Numbered from the stretch's first letter, positions 41,340 through 48,959 are shown. The stretch: 64,000 bases of DNA from Gemmobacter sp034519525 (GCA_034519525.1 JAXHOJ010000038.1:1-64000), one strand, 5' to 3'. The notes: generated by a model not told the origin, from the letters alone. Translations and numbers: made by a program.

Positions 41340-41792
41340 ATGACCGCAGACCCATCCATCCCCACCCATGTGACCCTCGCCCTGGGTGAGGAAGTTGTCC
41401 ATGTCTCGCCATGGTCCCAAGGTGGCATGGTCGCGCAAATCCTGCTCCTTGCTCTCCCCCTCGCTGGGCTATCCCTGCTGCTGATCGCAAAGGGCGGGGA
41501 GGTTCTGGGCGTCGGGATCGTCTTCGGAGTGCTGGCCGCGATCACCTACACCTTGGCCTATCTGTCAAGGCAGAAGCGGCTGGCGGTGGTGACGACGCGC
41601 AACGTTCTATTCGTTGCGGGACTGAGCAAGACGGTGCGGGCGATCCCGCTGGAACAGATCAACCAAGTGACTGTCGCGCCGGGTCTTGTGACGGTGCGCA
41701 CGGGGTCGATCCTGAATACGCTGCTGCTGCGCGTCACCGATGCCGAGGTCTTGGCCGAAAAGATCGAGCAAGCACGACAGGTCCGGACCTAG
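41340..41792 (+). CDS. Membrane protein with bacterial PH domain (bPH2/DUF304-like)
   Basis: 150 residues. Two membrane segments (about residues 30-50 and 54-75: QILLLALPLAGLSLLLIA and LGVGIVFGVLAAITYTLAYL) followed by a PH-like barrel LAVVTTRNVLFVAGLSKTVRAIPLEQINQVTVAPGLVTVRTGSILNTLLLRVTDAEVLAEKI, the usual bPH2 pattern (tt.rv....g...k....i.l..I..v). GGAG lies 6 bp before the ATG. Divergent from the XRE gene and flanked by its putative operators. Function unknown; a membrane effector role in defence is possible. Confidence 0.7.
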   Translation: MTADPSIPTHVTLALGEEVVHVSPWSQGGMVAQILLLALPLAGLSLLLIAKGGEVLGVGIVFGVLAAITYTLAYLSRQKRLAVVTTRNVLFVAGLSKTVRAIPLEQINQVTVAPGLVTVRTGSILNTLLLRVTDAEVLAEKIEQARQVRT

Positions 41793-41870
41793 GCCGCGAA
41801 CTACAGCGTGACGGCAGGGGTTCGCAGAGCGAGCCTGCGGTCTCGGTATCCCTTCACCTCCGAATACCGA

Positions 41871-42191
41871 TCAAGCCGTTTCTGGGCCGTTCTGACGCGC
41901 CTGTCGCAGTTCCAGAAGCCCCTCCCTCAGTTCCCTGACCTCGGCTTCCAGCGCAGACAGCCGTTCGTCTGGTGATCCATTGGCTGCCGCTCGCTTCGCG
42001 GCCTTGATCCAGCCCTGACCTGAGGCGCTGCGCGGAAGAGCCGCGTCTTCGGGCACAATCCCAAAGCTCTCTTCCAGACGTGCGTTGATTTCAGCGTTCA
42101 TCGAACGGCGATTGTTCTTCGCCGCCTCTTGGACGAGGTCTTTCAACTCTTGGCCAAGTCGGATGCGAACAGGGGGGTCATCTCGCGTCAT
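41871..42191 (-). CDS. Arc-like ribbon-helix-helix DNA-binding protein
   Basis: 106 residues from MTRDDPPVRIRLGQELKDLVQEAAKNNRRSMNAEINARLEESFG, the classical Arc fold: a beta strand VRIRLG and two helices with the RSMNAEI turn. The C-terminal half is charged and contains a short coiled coil (LSALEAEVRELREGLLELRQAR). Divergent from a smaller RHH gene; an inverted repeat covers the shared promoter region. Start selected to place the strand at the N-terminus. Confidence 0.82.
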   Translation of the reverse strand: MTRDDPPVRIRLGQELKDLVQEAAKNNRRSMNAEINARLEESFGIVPEDAALPRSASGQGWIKAAKRAAANGSPDERLSALEAEVRELREGLLELRQARQNGPETA

Positions 42192-42197
42192 GACCCA

Positions 42198-42271
42198 CCA
42201 TTGCCCCACTGTGGGGTTGACATCAAGCAAAATCCTTATAGCCTCACGATTGCCTCACGGTGGGGCAATGG
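42198..42271. promoter_or_regulatory. Divergent promoter with 12-bp inverted repeats (RHH operators)
   Basis: CCATTGCCCCAC (42198-42209) and its exact reverse complement GTGGGGCAATGG (42260-42271) face each other across the gap between two ribbon-helix-helix genes. Each is part of a local palindrome (CCCCACTGTGGGG at 42204-42216; TGCCTCAC-GGTGGGGCA at 42251-42266). TTGACA at 42217-42222 is a good -35 element for the rightward genes. The layout suggests autorepression by one or both RHH proteins. Confidence 0.6.
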
Positions 42272-42281
42272 AGGGTTCTAC

Positions 42282-42422
42282 ATGAAATCCTTGAGGCTGC
42301 GACTGACAGACGACGAGAAGGGTTGGCTCGAACGCAGGGCTGCCGAGAACGGCAGGTCCATGAACGCCGAACTTCGGCAGTTGTTGAAGAACAACATGGC
42401 ATCTGGGCACGGGGTGCGGTGA
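42282..42422 (+). CDS. Small Arc-like ribbon-helix-helix protein
   Basis: 46 residues. MKSLRLRLTDDEKGWLERRAAENGRSMNAELRQLLKN has the RHH strand (LRLRL) and RSMNAEL turn shared with the divergent Arc-like protein. GGAGG lies 8 bp before the ATG. Its TGA overlaps the next start (ATGA), so it is coupled with the following two genes. Possibly an excision/integration control factor or repressor of the integrase operon. Confidence 0.72.
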   Translation: MKSLRLRLTDDEKGWLERRAAENGRSMNAELRQLLKNNMASGHGVR

Positions 42423-42700
42423 TGACAGAGGAAAAGACGAATTCGGCTCCGCAGGCGTCATCGGCTCCCAAACCCGAGAAAGCCAGCTTCACATGGGCTA
42501 AGAAGCTGATCAGCGAGGCGAAGAAACCGAAAGGCTTCTCTGTCACGGCTGCTAAGCGGGCGATGCAACTCGTGACGGGGCAGGGAAAGGAACCTGCCGC
42601 ATTCAAGGTCGCCCCGGATGGCAGCTTTGCCATCGAATTGGTGCAGGTGGGCAAGCCCGCTGCGGCACCTACAGAAAACCCTTGGGACGCGGTGCTTTGA
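42422..42700 (+). CDS. Hypothetical protein of the integrase operon
   Basis: 92 residues. Lys/Ala/Pro-rich N-terminus, then TWAKKLISEAKKPKGFSVTAAKRAMQLVTG and a small beta-type tail AAFKVAPDGSFAIELVQVGK. No family recognised. It overlaps the small RHH gene and ends 1 bp before the integrase start, so it is translated with them. Confidence 0.55.
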   Translation: MTEEKTNSAPQASSAPKPEKASFTWAKKLISEAKKPKGFSVTAAKRAMQLVTGQGKEPAAFKVAPDGSFAIELVQVGKPAAAPTENPWDAVL

Positions 42701-42701
42701 C

Positions 42702-43763
42702 ATGGGCAAGCGTGAAGTCTCATTCGTGCATCTGCACGTTTACAATGATCGGCACGGCAAGAGCCGCGCCTATTACAAGCCGCAGGGCGGAAAAGGCATA
42801 GCCCTGCCGCTGCCGGTTGGAAGCCCCGAGTTCCTGCTGGCCTATGCAAAGGCCGTGGAGGGGGTAAAACTGGAGCGGGCAAAAGCCAAGATGCCGACCG
42901 CAAAGGACACCTTCCGCGACTTGCTGCGCCTCTACATCGGGTCTGCCCTCTACTCGAAGCTCAGCCCAAGTTCGAAGCGCAACTACCGGGCCATCCTCGA
43001 AAAGTTCTGCGAGAAATACGGCAACTTGCCCGTGTCGCAGTTCTCGCGCAAACACGCCTCCGCAATTCTGGCCAAGCTCAGCGACACGCCGGAAGCGGCC
43101 AACACGTTGATGAAGCGGCTGCGCCTCCTTCTGAACTTTGCCGTGGACATCGGCATGATCCCGTCGAACCCGATGGCGGGGATGAAGGGCTACAAGTCCG
43201 ATGGCGAGGGCTATCACGACTGGACCGAGGAGGAGATCGCGCAGTTCATGGCGCGCCACCCGCCCGGAACCAAGGCGCATCTGGCCTTGATGCTGATGCT
43301 CAGCACCGGGCAGCGGCGGTCGGATGCTGTCAGAATGGGGTGGGGCGATGTTGTCAACGGGATGATCCGGGTCCGTCAGCAAAAGACCGGCACCCCGCTG
43401 ATGATCCCCATCCTCCCGGCGTTGGAAGCAGCGTTGGCCGACCAACCCAAGGACGCGCCGACATTCTTGCGGACAGAATATGGTCGCCCCTATTCGGCGG
43501 CTGGCTTCGGAAACTGGGTGCGGGATCGGTGCAACGAGGCGGGGCTGCCCAACTGCTCATCACATGGTCTGCGCAAGGCTTGTGCCCGGCGCTTGGCCGA
43601 GGCGGGCTGCACCCATCATGAAATCAAGGCGATCACTGGCCACAAGACCGACGCGGAAGTGCGTCGCTACACGGCGAAAGCCGATCAAGTTCTGCTCGCG
43701 CACAGCGCATTCGAGAAGCTGCAAGACACCGCCAACAACCCGAAACCTGCTAACCGCCTCTGA
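42702..43763 (+). CDS. Tyrosine integrase of the island
   Basis: 353 residues. Catalytic residues are R205 (STGQRRSDAVRMGW), K in RQQKTGTP, H288/R291 (SSHGLRKAC), H314 (ITGHKT) and Y323 (RRYTAKAD). The N-terminal ~70 residues are an arm-binding domain and residues 70-160 a core-binding domain. The gene is 57 bp from attR in the tRNA-Glu 3' end, the standard position for the integrase of a tRNA-targeting island. Expressed in an operon with the small RHH gene, so integration is probably under its control. Confidence 0.92.
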   Translation: MGKREVSFVHLHVYNDRHGKSRAYYKPQGGKGIALPLPVGSPEFLLAYAKAVEGVKLERAKAKMPTAKDTFRDLLRLYIGSALYSKLSPSSKRNYRAILEKFCEKYGNLPVSQFSRKHASAILAKLSDTPEAANTLMKRLRLLLNFAVDIGMIPSNPMAGMKGYKSDGEGYHDWTEEEIAQFMARHPPGTKAHLALMLMLSTGQRRSDAVRMGWGDVVNGMIRVRQQKTGTPLMIPILPALEAALADQPKDAPTFLRTEYGRPYSAAGFGNWVRDRCNEAGLPNCSSHGLRKACARRLAEAGCTHHEIKAITGHKTDAEVRRYTAKADQVLLAHSAFEKLQDTANNPKPANRL

Positions 43764-43773
43764 GAGGTTAGCA
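43748..43773. promoter_or_regulatory. Two TGCTAAC sites near attR (candidate integrase arm sites)
   Basis: TGCTAAC on the plus strand at 43748-43754 (within CCTGCTAACCGCC, identical to 28979-28991) and on the minus strand at 43767-43773. They overlap the last codons of the integrase gene and form an inverted pair. Confidence 0.45.
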
Positions 43774-43819
43774 AACACGAGGAAAAACCCCATGCGTTCC
43801 AATATCTTAGCGGAGGAAG

Positions 43820-43834
43820 TGGCAGCCCGTAGGG
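43820..43834. repeat. attR: 15-bp tRNA-Glu 3' end repeat
   Basis: TGGCAGCCCGTAGGG, identical to 28878-28892. It covers CCA, the discriminator, the acceptor 3' strand and the first T-arm bases of the intact tRNA gene. Confidence 0.88.
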
Positions 43835-43894
43835 GAGTCGAACCCCTCTTCCCAGGTTGAAAACCTGGTGTCCTAACCGATAGACGAACGGGCC
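43820..43894 (-). tRNA. tRNA-Glu (anticodon UUC)
   Basis: 75 nt including an encoded CCA. Acceptor GGCCCGT pairs with ACGGGCT (one G-U), anticodon stem CCAGG/CCTGG with loop TTTTCAA (anticodon TTC), T-arm GGGG-TTCGACT-CCCC. Its 3' end faces the island and is the integration target; the gene stays complete at this junction. Confidence 0.92.
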
Positions 43895-43953
43895 GCGGTT
43901 GGTGGCGGGTTACTAAGCCAGCCACCAAGCGGGCGCAAGAGGGAAATCGTATC

Positions 43954-44752
43954 TCAGCCGTCGATTTTTGCGCCCATCAGCGCGATGGCCTGCTGATAGA
44001 CGGTGGCGGCGTTCCATTGCTTGATCACGGCAAAGTTCGGCTCGCCTTCCTGATAGCCAAGCCCGGGCTGCCAGCCCTTTTGGCGCAGGAAATTCGCGGT
44101 CGAGGCCATGGCATCGGTCATGTTGCATCAGATCCACCCGGCCGTCGCCATCGCCATCGACGCCATATTGCAGCGCATTGCCCGGCAGGAACTGGGTATG
44201 CCCCAGCTCGCCATGTTTGGCCCCCACGGTGCGCGGCGAAATCGCGCCCTGATCCACCAGAATCAGTGCCGACAGCAGATGCGGGGTAAAGAAATCGCTG
44301 CGGCGGCAATCATAGGCCAGCGTCGCAATCGCGCTGATCACATTGCTGTCGCCCATGAAGCCGCCAAACCCGGTTTCCATCCCATGGATGGCGATCAGCA
44401 CACCGGCAGACACACCATATTGCGATTCCAGCGCAGAATAGAAGCCCGGATTCTTGGCCTTGCGCTTGCGGCCCTGGCTGACGATCGCATCTGCCCCGCG
44501 CACCTGCAGGAATTTGTCGAGCGTGTATTTGAAACTTTTCTGATTGCGATCCGCCGAAATCGTGCCCTTGGCATAGCTGGAGCCCATCAGCGCGGCGATC
44601 CCCGCCTGACCGACACCGACGGCCGCGGCCTCCTGCGCCATGACGGGTTTCCAGCTTTCATACTGGCCGCCGGTATCGCTGCAGGGCGCGGCAAGCGCGG
44701 GTGTGGCGAGGGCAAGCAAAGTGGCGGACAGCGCGGCCTTGAAACGGATCAC
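43954..44752 (-). pseudogene. Lytic murein transglycosylase (MltB/SLT_2 type), one frameshift
   Basis: Signal peptide MIRFKAALSATLLALATPALAA, then TISADRNQKSFKYTLDKFLQVRGAD and the catalytic-Glu region IAIHGMETGFGGFMGDSNVISAIATLAYD, GHTQFLPGNALQYGVDGDGDGRVDLM, all typical of membrane-bound lytic transglycosylase B. After VDLM the frame is lost; removing one base near 44125 restores NMTDAMASTANFLRQKGW...AIALMGAKIDG and a stop at 43954. A single inserted base in such a conserved gene is more likely a sequence error than inactivation. Confidence 0.82.
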
Positions 44753-45053
44753 CGGAAAACTCCTGTCTGGTTTTGCCGCAGTCTAGAGGCTTTCCGGCAC
44801 GGCACAAGGCGGGCGGCCCCCTGCCCGGATCACATCTTCTCTGGGCCGCCCCTTGCCCCGCAGCCCTGGGCTCTGCCACGTCTGGCTGAGGGCAGGCCTG
44901 CGTCCGGCATCCGTATGGCCCCCGTCCCGACAGCCGCAGCCCCGACAGCCGCAGCCCAGCACGGCAGGGCCGGAACCGGATCGGCGCAATGGCGGGAACC
45001 GGCGGCCCCTGCCGCGCGTTGCCTGTGTGACAGAAATCTGGAAGGAGATATCC
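44753..45053. other. Intergenic region with a 15-bp tandem repeat
   Basis: No gene is visible between the divergent transglycosylase and entericidin genes. CCCGACAGCCGCAGC occurs twice in tandem at 44926-44955. AAGGAGA before 45054 is the entericidin ribosome site. Confidence 0.5.
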
Positions 45054-45197
45054 ATGCGCATGACCGCGATGCTGATCCCGCTGCTGGCCCTGATGGGCCT
45101 GGCCGCCTGCGAAACCGTGGAAGGTGTGGGGCAGGACATGCAGAACGCCGGTTCCGCCATGAGCCAGGAAGCCCGCGAAGCCCAGGCCGGCCTGTAA
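45054..45197 (+). CDS. Entericidin A/B family small lipoprotein
   Basis: 47 residues. Signal peptide with lipobox LAAC (Cys at residue 19) and the short entericidin tail ETVEGVGQDMQNAGSAMSQEAREA. Entericidins are small membrane lipoproteins linked to stress and programmed lysis in Enterobacteria; function in alphaproteobacteria is not established. GAAGGAGA ribosome site and a strong terminator downstream. Confidence 0.88.
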   Translation: MRMTAMLIPLLALMGLAACETVEGVGQDMQNAGSAMSQEAREAQAGL

Positions 45198-45243
45198 CGG
45201 CGCCTGACGGCTAGAACCTGTGGCCCAGACCCGGCGCCGGCCG

Positions 45244-45278
45244 GATGACAGCCGCCCTTCGGGGCGGCTTTTGTCATC
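45244..45278 (+). terminator. Rho-independent terminator after entericidin gene
   Basis: AGCCGCCC-TTCG-GGGCGGCT followed by TTT, with flanking GATGAC/GTCATC extending the stem. About 50 bp downstream of the stop codon. Confidence 0.85.
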
Positions 45279-45358
45279 TGCGGATCAGGCTCTTGCCGCC
45301 CGGCACAAAGCCGGACCGGCCCGCGCAGGCAAAAGGCTCGGGAAGGCGCGCGCCATCA

Positions 45359-45435
45359 TGGTAGGCCCACTGGGGTTCGAACCCAGACTGGATGGAGTTT
45401 AAGTCCACTCTCTCTACCGATTGGAGTATGGGCCC
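45359..45435 (-). tRNA. tRNA with UAA anticodon (Leu), atypical short variable loop
   Basis: 77 nt with encoded CCA and discriminator A. Acceptor GGGCCCA/TGGGCCT, T-arm CTGGG-TTCGAAC-CCCAG, anticodon stem GTGGA/TCCAT with loop CTTAAAC, giving anticodon TAA. The variable region is only CCAGT (5 nt), whereas leucine tRNAs have a long variable arm. The D-stem is weak (CTC/GAG with a large loop and an extra base). It reads as a class I body with a Leu anticodon, so aminoacylation identity is uncertain. Confidence 0.75.
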
Positions 45436-45569
45436 GCGCCCCTCGCATAGCAGCCCCCAAAGGCGCAGGCAACCGGCAGGCCCGCCCGCTCTGCCGCAGC
45501 GCGGCGATTGACAGCGGCCAGACCCTCCGCCACAAATTCACGCCAGAGAGCCAGCGGGGGGAGAAACCC

Positions 45570-46274
45570 ATGAAGAAAGTATATGCCAGTGCCGAAGCGG
45601 CGCTGGAGGGCGTGCTGTTTGACGGCATGACGATGGCGGCGGGGGGCTTTGGCCTGTGCGGCATCCCCGAACTGCTGATCGCCGCCATCAAGGAGGCGGG
45701 CACCAAGGATATCACCATCGCCTCCAACAATTGCGGGGTCGATGATTTCGGGCTGGGCGTGCTGCTGAAAACCCGGCAGATCAAGAAGATGATCTCGTCC
45801 TATGTCGGCGAGAATGCCGAATTCATGCGCCAGTATCTGTCGGGCGAGCTGGAGCTGGAGTTCAATCCGCAGGGCACCCTGGCCGAGCGGATGCGGGCCG
45901 GTGGCGCGGGCATCCCCGGCTTCTACACCAAGACGGGTGTGGGCACGGTGATTGCCGAAGGCAAGGATGTGAAGCAGTTCAACGGCCAGGATTACATTCT
46001 GGAAACCGGGCTGGTGATGGATCTGGCCATCGTCAAGGCCTGGAAGGCCGATGAAAGCGGCAATCTGGTGTTCCGCAAGACGGCGCGCAACTTCAACGTG
46101 CCCGCCGCCACCTGCGGCAGGATCTGCGTGGCCGAGGTCGAGGAAATCGTGCCGCTGGGCAGCCTTGATCCCGATACCATCCATCTGCCCGGCATCTATG
46201 TGCATCGCATCGTGCAGGGCCAGCACGAAAAACGGATCGAACAGCGCACCGTGCGCAAGCGGGAGGATGTGTGA
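45570..46274 (+). CDS. 3-oxoacid CoA-transferase subunit A
   Basis: 234 residues. VLFDGMTMAAGGFGLCGIPELLIAAIKEAG (CoA-transferase glycine-rich entry motif), NNCGVDDFGLGVLL, KMISSYVGENAEFMRQYLSGELELEFNPQGTLAERMRAGGAGIPGFYT are classical for ScoA/AtoD. It transfers CoA from succinyl-CoA or acetyl-CoA to acetoacetate-type acids, for ketone-body or polyhydroxybutyrate turnover. GGGGGGAG precedes the ATG; the stop overlaps subunit B (TGATG). Confidence 0.92.
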   Translation: MKKVYASAEAALEGVLFDGMTMAAGGFGLCGIPELLIAAIKEAGTKDITIASNNCGVDDFGLGVLLKTRQIKKMISSYVGENAEFMRQYLSGELELEFNPQGTLAERMRAGGAGIPGFYTKTGVGTVIAEGKDVKQFNGQDYILETGLVMDLAIVKAWKADESGNLVFRKTARNFNVPAATCGRICVAEVEEIVPLGSLDPDTIHLPGIYVHRIVQGQHEKRIEQRTVRKREDV

Positions 46275-46903
46275 TGGCTTGGGACAGGAACCAGATGGCG
46301 GCCCGGGCCGCGCAGGAACTGCAGGACGGCTGGTATGTGAATCTGGGGATCGGCATCCCCACGCTGGTGTCGAACTATATCCCCGAAGGCATCACCGTCA
46401 CCCTGCAATCGGAAAACGGGATGCTGGGCATGGGCCCCTTCCCGTTTGAAGGCGAAGAGGATGCCGATCTGATCAATGCGGGCAAGCAGACGATCACCGA
46501 ACTGCCGCAGACCGCCTATTTCGACAGCGCCACCTCTTTCGCGATGATCCGCGGCGGCAAGATCGCCATGGCGATTCTCGGCGCCATGGAAGTGGCCGAA
46601 AATGGCGATCTGGCGAACTGGATGATCCCCGGCAAGCTGGTCAAGGGCATGGGCGGCGCGATGGATCTGGTGGCAGGCGTCGGCCGTGTGGTGGTGGTGA
46701 TGGATCACACCAGCAAGCATGGCGAATCCAAGGTGCTGAAGGCCTGCACCCTGCCGCTGACCGGCCGCGCCGTGGTGGATCGCATCATCACCAATCTGGG
46801 CGTGCTGGATGTGGTGGAGGGCGGGCTGAAGCTCGTCGAACTGGCCGATGGCGTGACAGAGGCCGAATTGCGCGCCGCGACCGAAGCCACGATTGTCAAC
46901 TGA
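46274..46903 (+). CDS. 3-oxoacid CoA-transferase subunit B
   Basis: 209 residues. YVNLGIGIPTLVSNYIPEGITVTLQSENGMLGMGPFP contains the catalytic Glu of the SENG motif, followed by DLINAGKQTITELPQTAYFDSATSFAMIRGGKI and GMGGAMDLVAGVGRVVVVMDHTSKHGESKVLKACTLPLTG. ScoB/AtoA type, partner of the overlapping upstream subunit. Substrate range (acetoacetate versus oxoadipate) cannot be settled, but context without aromatic genes favours acetoacetate. Confidence 0.92.
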   Translation: MAWDRNQMAARAAQELQDGWYVNLGIGIPTLVSNYIPEGITVTLQSENGMLGMGPFPFEGEEDADLINAGKQTITELPQTAYFDSATSFAMIRGGKIAMAILGAMEVAENGDLANWMIPGKLVKGMGGAMDLVAGVGRVVVVMDHTSKHGESKVLKACTLPLTGRAVVDRIITNLGVLDVVEGGLKLVELADGVTEAELRAATEATIVN

Positions 46904-47068
46904 TCGGGCGTCAACTGATCTGGCACGGGGCGGCCCAGCAAGGGCCGCCCTATGCACATTACCCACCGCATCGCAGGGAAACTGCGCAAGCACGCACAGA
47001 AGCCCCGCTTGCCGCCGCGCCCCGCCGCCCGCAGACTGCCCGCCACCCGATCCGCAGGAGCGCGCCGC

Positions 47069-47362
47069 ATGTCCCCCGATGTCCAGATCACCCGCGAAAC
47101 CACCGGCAGCAAGGGCCGCTATGTCATCCGCCAGGATGGTGCCGAGGCCGAGCTGACCTATTCCATCACCTCGCCCACCCTCATCATCGCCGATCACACC
47201 GGGGTGCCTGATGCCTTTCGCGGCACCGGCGCCGGGCTGGCCCTGGTCACCCGGCTGGTCGAGGATGCCAGGGCCGAGGGGGTGAAGATCATGCCGCTCT
47301 GCCCCTTCGTCAATGCGCAGCGCAAACGCCACCCCGAATGGGCGGATGTCTTCGCGGTCTGA
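47069..47362 (+). CDS. GNAT-like N-acetyltransferase (YjdJ/NATD1 type)
   Basis: 97 residues. The compact GNAT fold is seen in LTYSITSPTLIIADHTGVPDAFRGTGAGLALVTRLVEDARAEGVKIMPLCPFVNAQRKRHPEWADVF; RGTGAG is the acetyl-CoA loop and CPFV..(Q/Y)...HPE is the ending typical of this family. AGGAG at 47056-47060 supports the start. Substrate unknown. Confidence 0.85.
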   Translation: MSPDVQITRETTGSKGRYVIRQDGAEAELTYSITSPTLIIADHTGVPDAFRGTGAGLALVTRLVEDARAEGVKIMPLCPFVNAQRKRHPEWADVFAV

Positions 47363-47381
47363 CCAGCTGCCCTTTCCTCTT

Positions 47382-47412
47382 GGCCCAAATACCCCCGCCG
47401 GAGGCACGCCAC
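47382..47412. repeat. Short intergenic repeat related to the 60.7-kb element
   Basis: TTGGCCCAAATACCCCCGCCGGAGGC resembles, in reverse orientation, GCCTCCGGCGGGAGTATTTGGGAA at 60735-60758. Both occur just after gene ends. This looks like a family of dispersed intergenic elements. Confidence 0.5.
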
Positions 47413-47505
47413 ACCCGCCAGGGTGTGGGGCCGTGATCCGGGCGCAGGCCCGGAGCACGGATCAGAAGACCTGCGTGCGCAGCACGCGCCGCGCGGTCAC
47501 CGCCG

Positions 47506-48405
47506 TCAGCCGCCGGCCGACAGCACCTTGAACACGCAGGGATCGGAAAACAGCTCGGGCGGGGTCAGGCACAGGCCCTGCGCCACCTGCCAGGCGGCCA
47601 GAACTTTGGGCACGTAATCCCGCGTTTCGGTATAGGGCGGCACGCCGCCATTGGCCTCCACCGCGCCCTCGCCCGCATTATAGGCGGCCAGCACCATCAG
47701 CGGATCGCGGTCGAACCGCTTCATCAGCCAGTCCAGATAGGCAACGCCGCCCTTGATGTTCTGGGCGGGCACCATGGCATCTGCCACGCCAAAGCGTTCG
47801 GCGGTGGCGGGGATCAGCTGCATCAGCCCCTGCGCGCCGGCATGGCTGATGGCCTGTGGCCGCCCGGCACTTTCCACCCCGATCACTGCCAGTGCCAGCG
47901 CGGGCGAGACTTCGGTGCCGATGGTGGCCTTCAGAATCTCGGTGCCATAGCTCTGCGCGATTTCCTGCATGTGCTGCAGCCGGGGCGCGCCGACCTGGGC
48001 GCCGCCCGGCCCCTGCGCCAGCGCGGCCAGCGCCAGCGGCATCCGCCCCTGCACCGCCGCCCGGTCAGCCGGGACCATCTCCCAGAACCAGCCATAGCTG
48101 GCGGCGGGCGGCGTGGGCATCCCCGCCCCCGGCATCACGGCCGGCAGCGGCGGGGGTTCGGCCACGGCCAGCTGTTCTTCGGCGCGCGGCGTCACCTTGG
48201 GGCTGGCGGCCAGCCGTCTGGCCTGTTCTGCCGGGTCGATCTGCACGGTGATCCGGCGCGGCACGCCGCTTTCGGGCGGCTTGACCCGACGAAAGCTGAA
48301 ATCCTCGAATCCCGGCGTTTCGGCACGCAGAACAATGGCCCCGGGGCCTGCCTGCGCCGCCGCAACAACCGCCACGGCAATCCAGAATCGTGTCTGCCGC
48401 CTCAT
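47506..48405 (-). CDS. Lytic transglycosylase, SLT domain
   Basis: 299 residues. Signal peptide MRRQTRFWIAVAVVAAAQAGPGAIVLRAET, proline-rich linker to about residue 115, and SLT catalytic domain: VSPALALAVIGVESAGRPQAISHAGAQGLMQLIPATAERFGV (catalytic Glu in GVESAG), NIKGGVAYLDWLMKRFDRDPLMVLAAYNAGEGAV, YTETRDYVPKVL. Cleaves peptidoglycan in the periplasm. Divergent from the pilus locus; it could help the pilus cross the wall, though that is only by neighbourhood. Confidence 0.88.
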   Translation of the reverse strand: MRRQTRFWIAVAVVAAAQAGPGAIVLRAETPGFEDFSFRRVKPPESGVPRRITVQIDPAEQARRLAASPKVTPRAEEQLAVAEPPPLPAVMPGAGMPTPPAASYGWFWEMVPADRAAVQGRMPLALAALAQGPGGAQVGAPRLQHMQEIAQSYGTEILKATIGTEVSPALALAVIGVESAGRPQAISHAGAQGLMQLIPATAERFGVADAMVPAQNIKGGVAYLDWLMKRFDRDPLMVLAAYNAGEGAVEANGGVPPYTETRDYVPKVLAAWQVAQGLCLTPPELFSDPCVFKVLSAGG

Positions 48406-48776
48406 ACGGAGCCTGCCCGTTTTCTTTTTATGCGCGCAGAGTTTCGCAAAAATCCCCGACTCGCGCCAGCCTTTGCGGTTTTGCCCCCGAAAATCGTGAC
48501 GCTTTTGCCCCAATCTTGCCCAACTTGCCGGGATTACGGAAACAGTCTTGTGTCAGCCAAAGCAGGGTAAAATTTTTAACCGTTCAAAAACATATGGTTG
48601 CGCGATTTTTCCGTTTCACTCGCATTTGTTTGGCAAGCCTTAATGCCTCCAAACTCCCGCCCATTTCACAGGGCTATATCGCCTCATGCCGCTGACACCA
48701 GAGGGGCCGGAACAGAGGCCGCCCCAAGGCCAGCGCGCGGTGGAGCAGAGCAACGCTTGAAGCAAGGAACTGACAC
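48406..48776. other. AT-rich promoter region upstream of the flp-tad locus
   Basis: No gene visible in 371 bases. The stretch 48567-48650 is markedly AT-rich (GTAAAATTTTTAACCGTTCAAAAACATATGG...) and includes TTAACC at 48577, a CtrA-like half site; Tad loci in related bacteria are cell-cycle regulated, so a CtrA site is plausible but unproven. AGCAAGGAAC precedes the pilin ATG. Confidence 0.4.
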
Positions 48777-48959
48777 ATGAAACTTTCGAACATCTTCAAA
48801 AAATTCCGCAACGACGAATCCGGCGCCGTGACCGTTGACTGGGTCGTGCTGACCGCAGCCATTGTTGGCCTTGGCATCGTCGTGCTGCAGACCGTTGGTG
48901 GCAGCGTGGAATCGACCGCCGACGCGATCGCCGCCGAAATCGACGCCTCGGCTCCGTGA
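48777..48959 (+). CDS. Flp/Fap-type pilin
   Basis: 60 residues. Type IVb pilin: short basic leader MKLSNIFKKFRNDESG, cleavage expected between G16 and A17, then hydrophobic AVTVDWVVLTAAIVGLGIVVL and a short C-terminal helix. The Glu-Tyr pair of the Flp motif is replaced by Asp-Trp, as in other members of this family in the group. Structural subunit of the adhesive pilus assembled by the downstream Tad genes. Confidence 0.9.
   Translation: MKLSNIFKKFRNDESGAVTVDWVVLTAAIVGLGIVVLQTVGGSVESTADAIAAEIDASAP

Larger units (their letters stand above)
28878..43834. mobile_element. Genomic island integrated at the 3' end of tRNA-Glu, carrying defence genes
   Basis: The 15-bp sequence TGGCAGCCCGTAGGG, which is the 3' end of tRNA-Glu including CCA, is repeated in direct orientation at both ends, about 14.94 kb apart. 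A tyrosine integrase lies 57 bp from the right end, and short TGCTAAC sites flank both ends like integrase arm sites. Genes inside are of mixed and often lower GC content than the flanks (AIPR, peptidase and cyclase genes especially). Contents: HNH-related protein, RarA-C-like protein, second recombinase, AIPR, type III R-M, peptidase-cyclase pair, regulators. No conjugation or phage structural genes, so it likely relies on other elements for transfer. Confidence 0.88.

Noticed and set aside
28878..43834. Prophage
   Set aside because: Integrase, XRE and RHH regulators and an HNH-related gene are present, but there are no capsid, portal, terminase, tail or lysis genes, so a non-phage genomic island is the better description.
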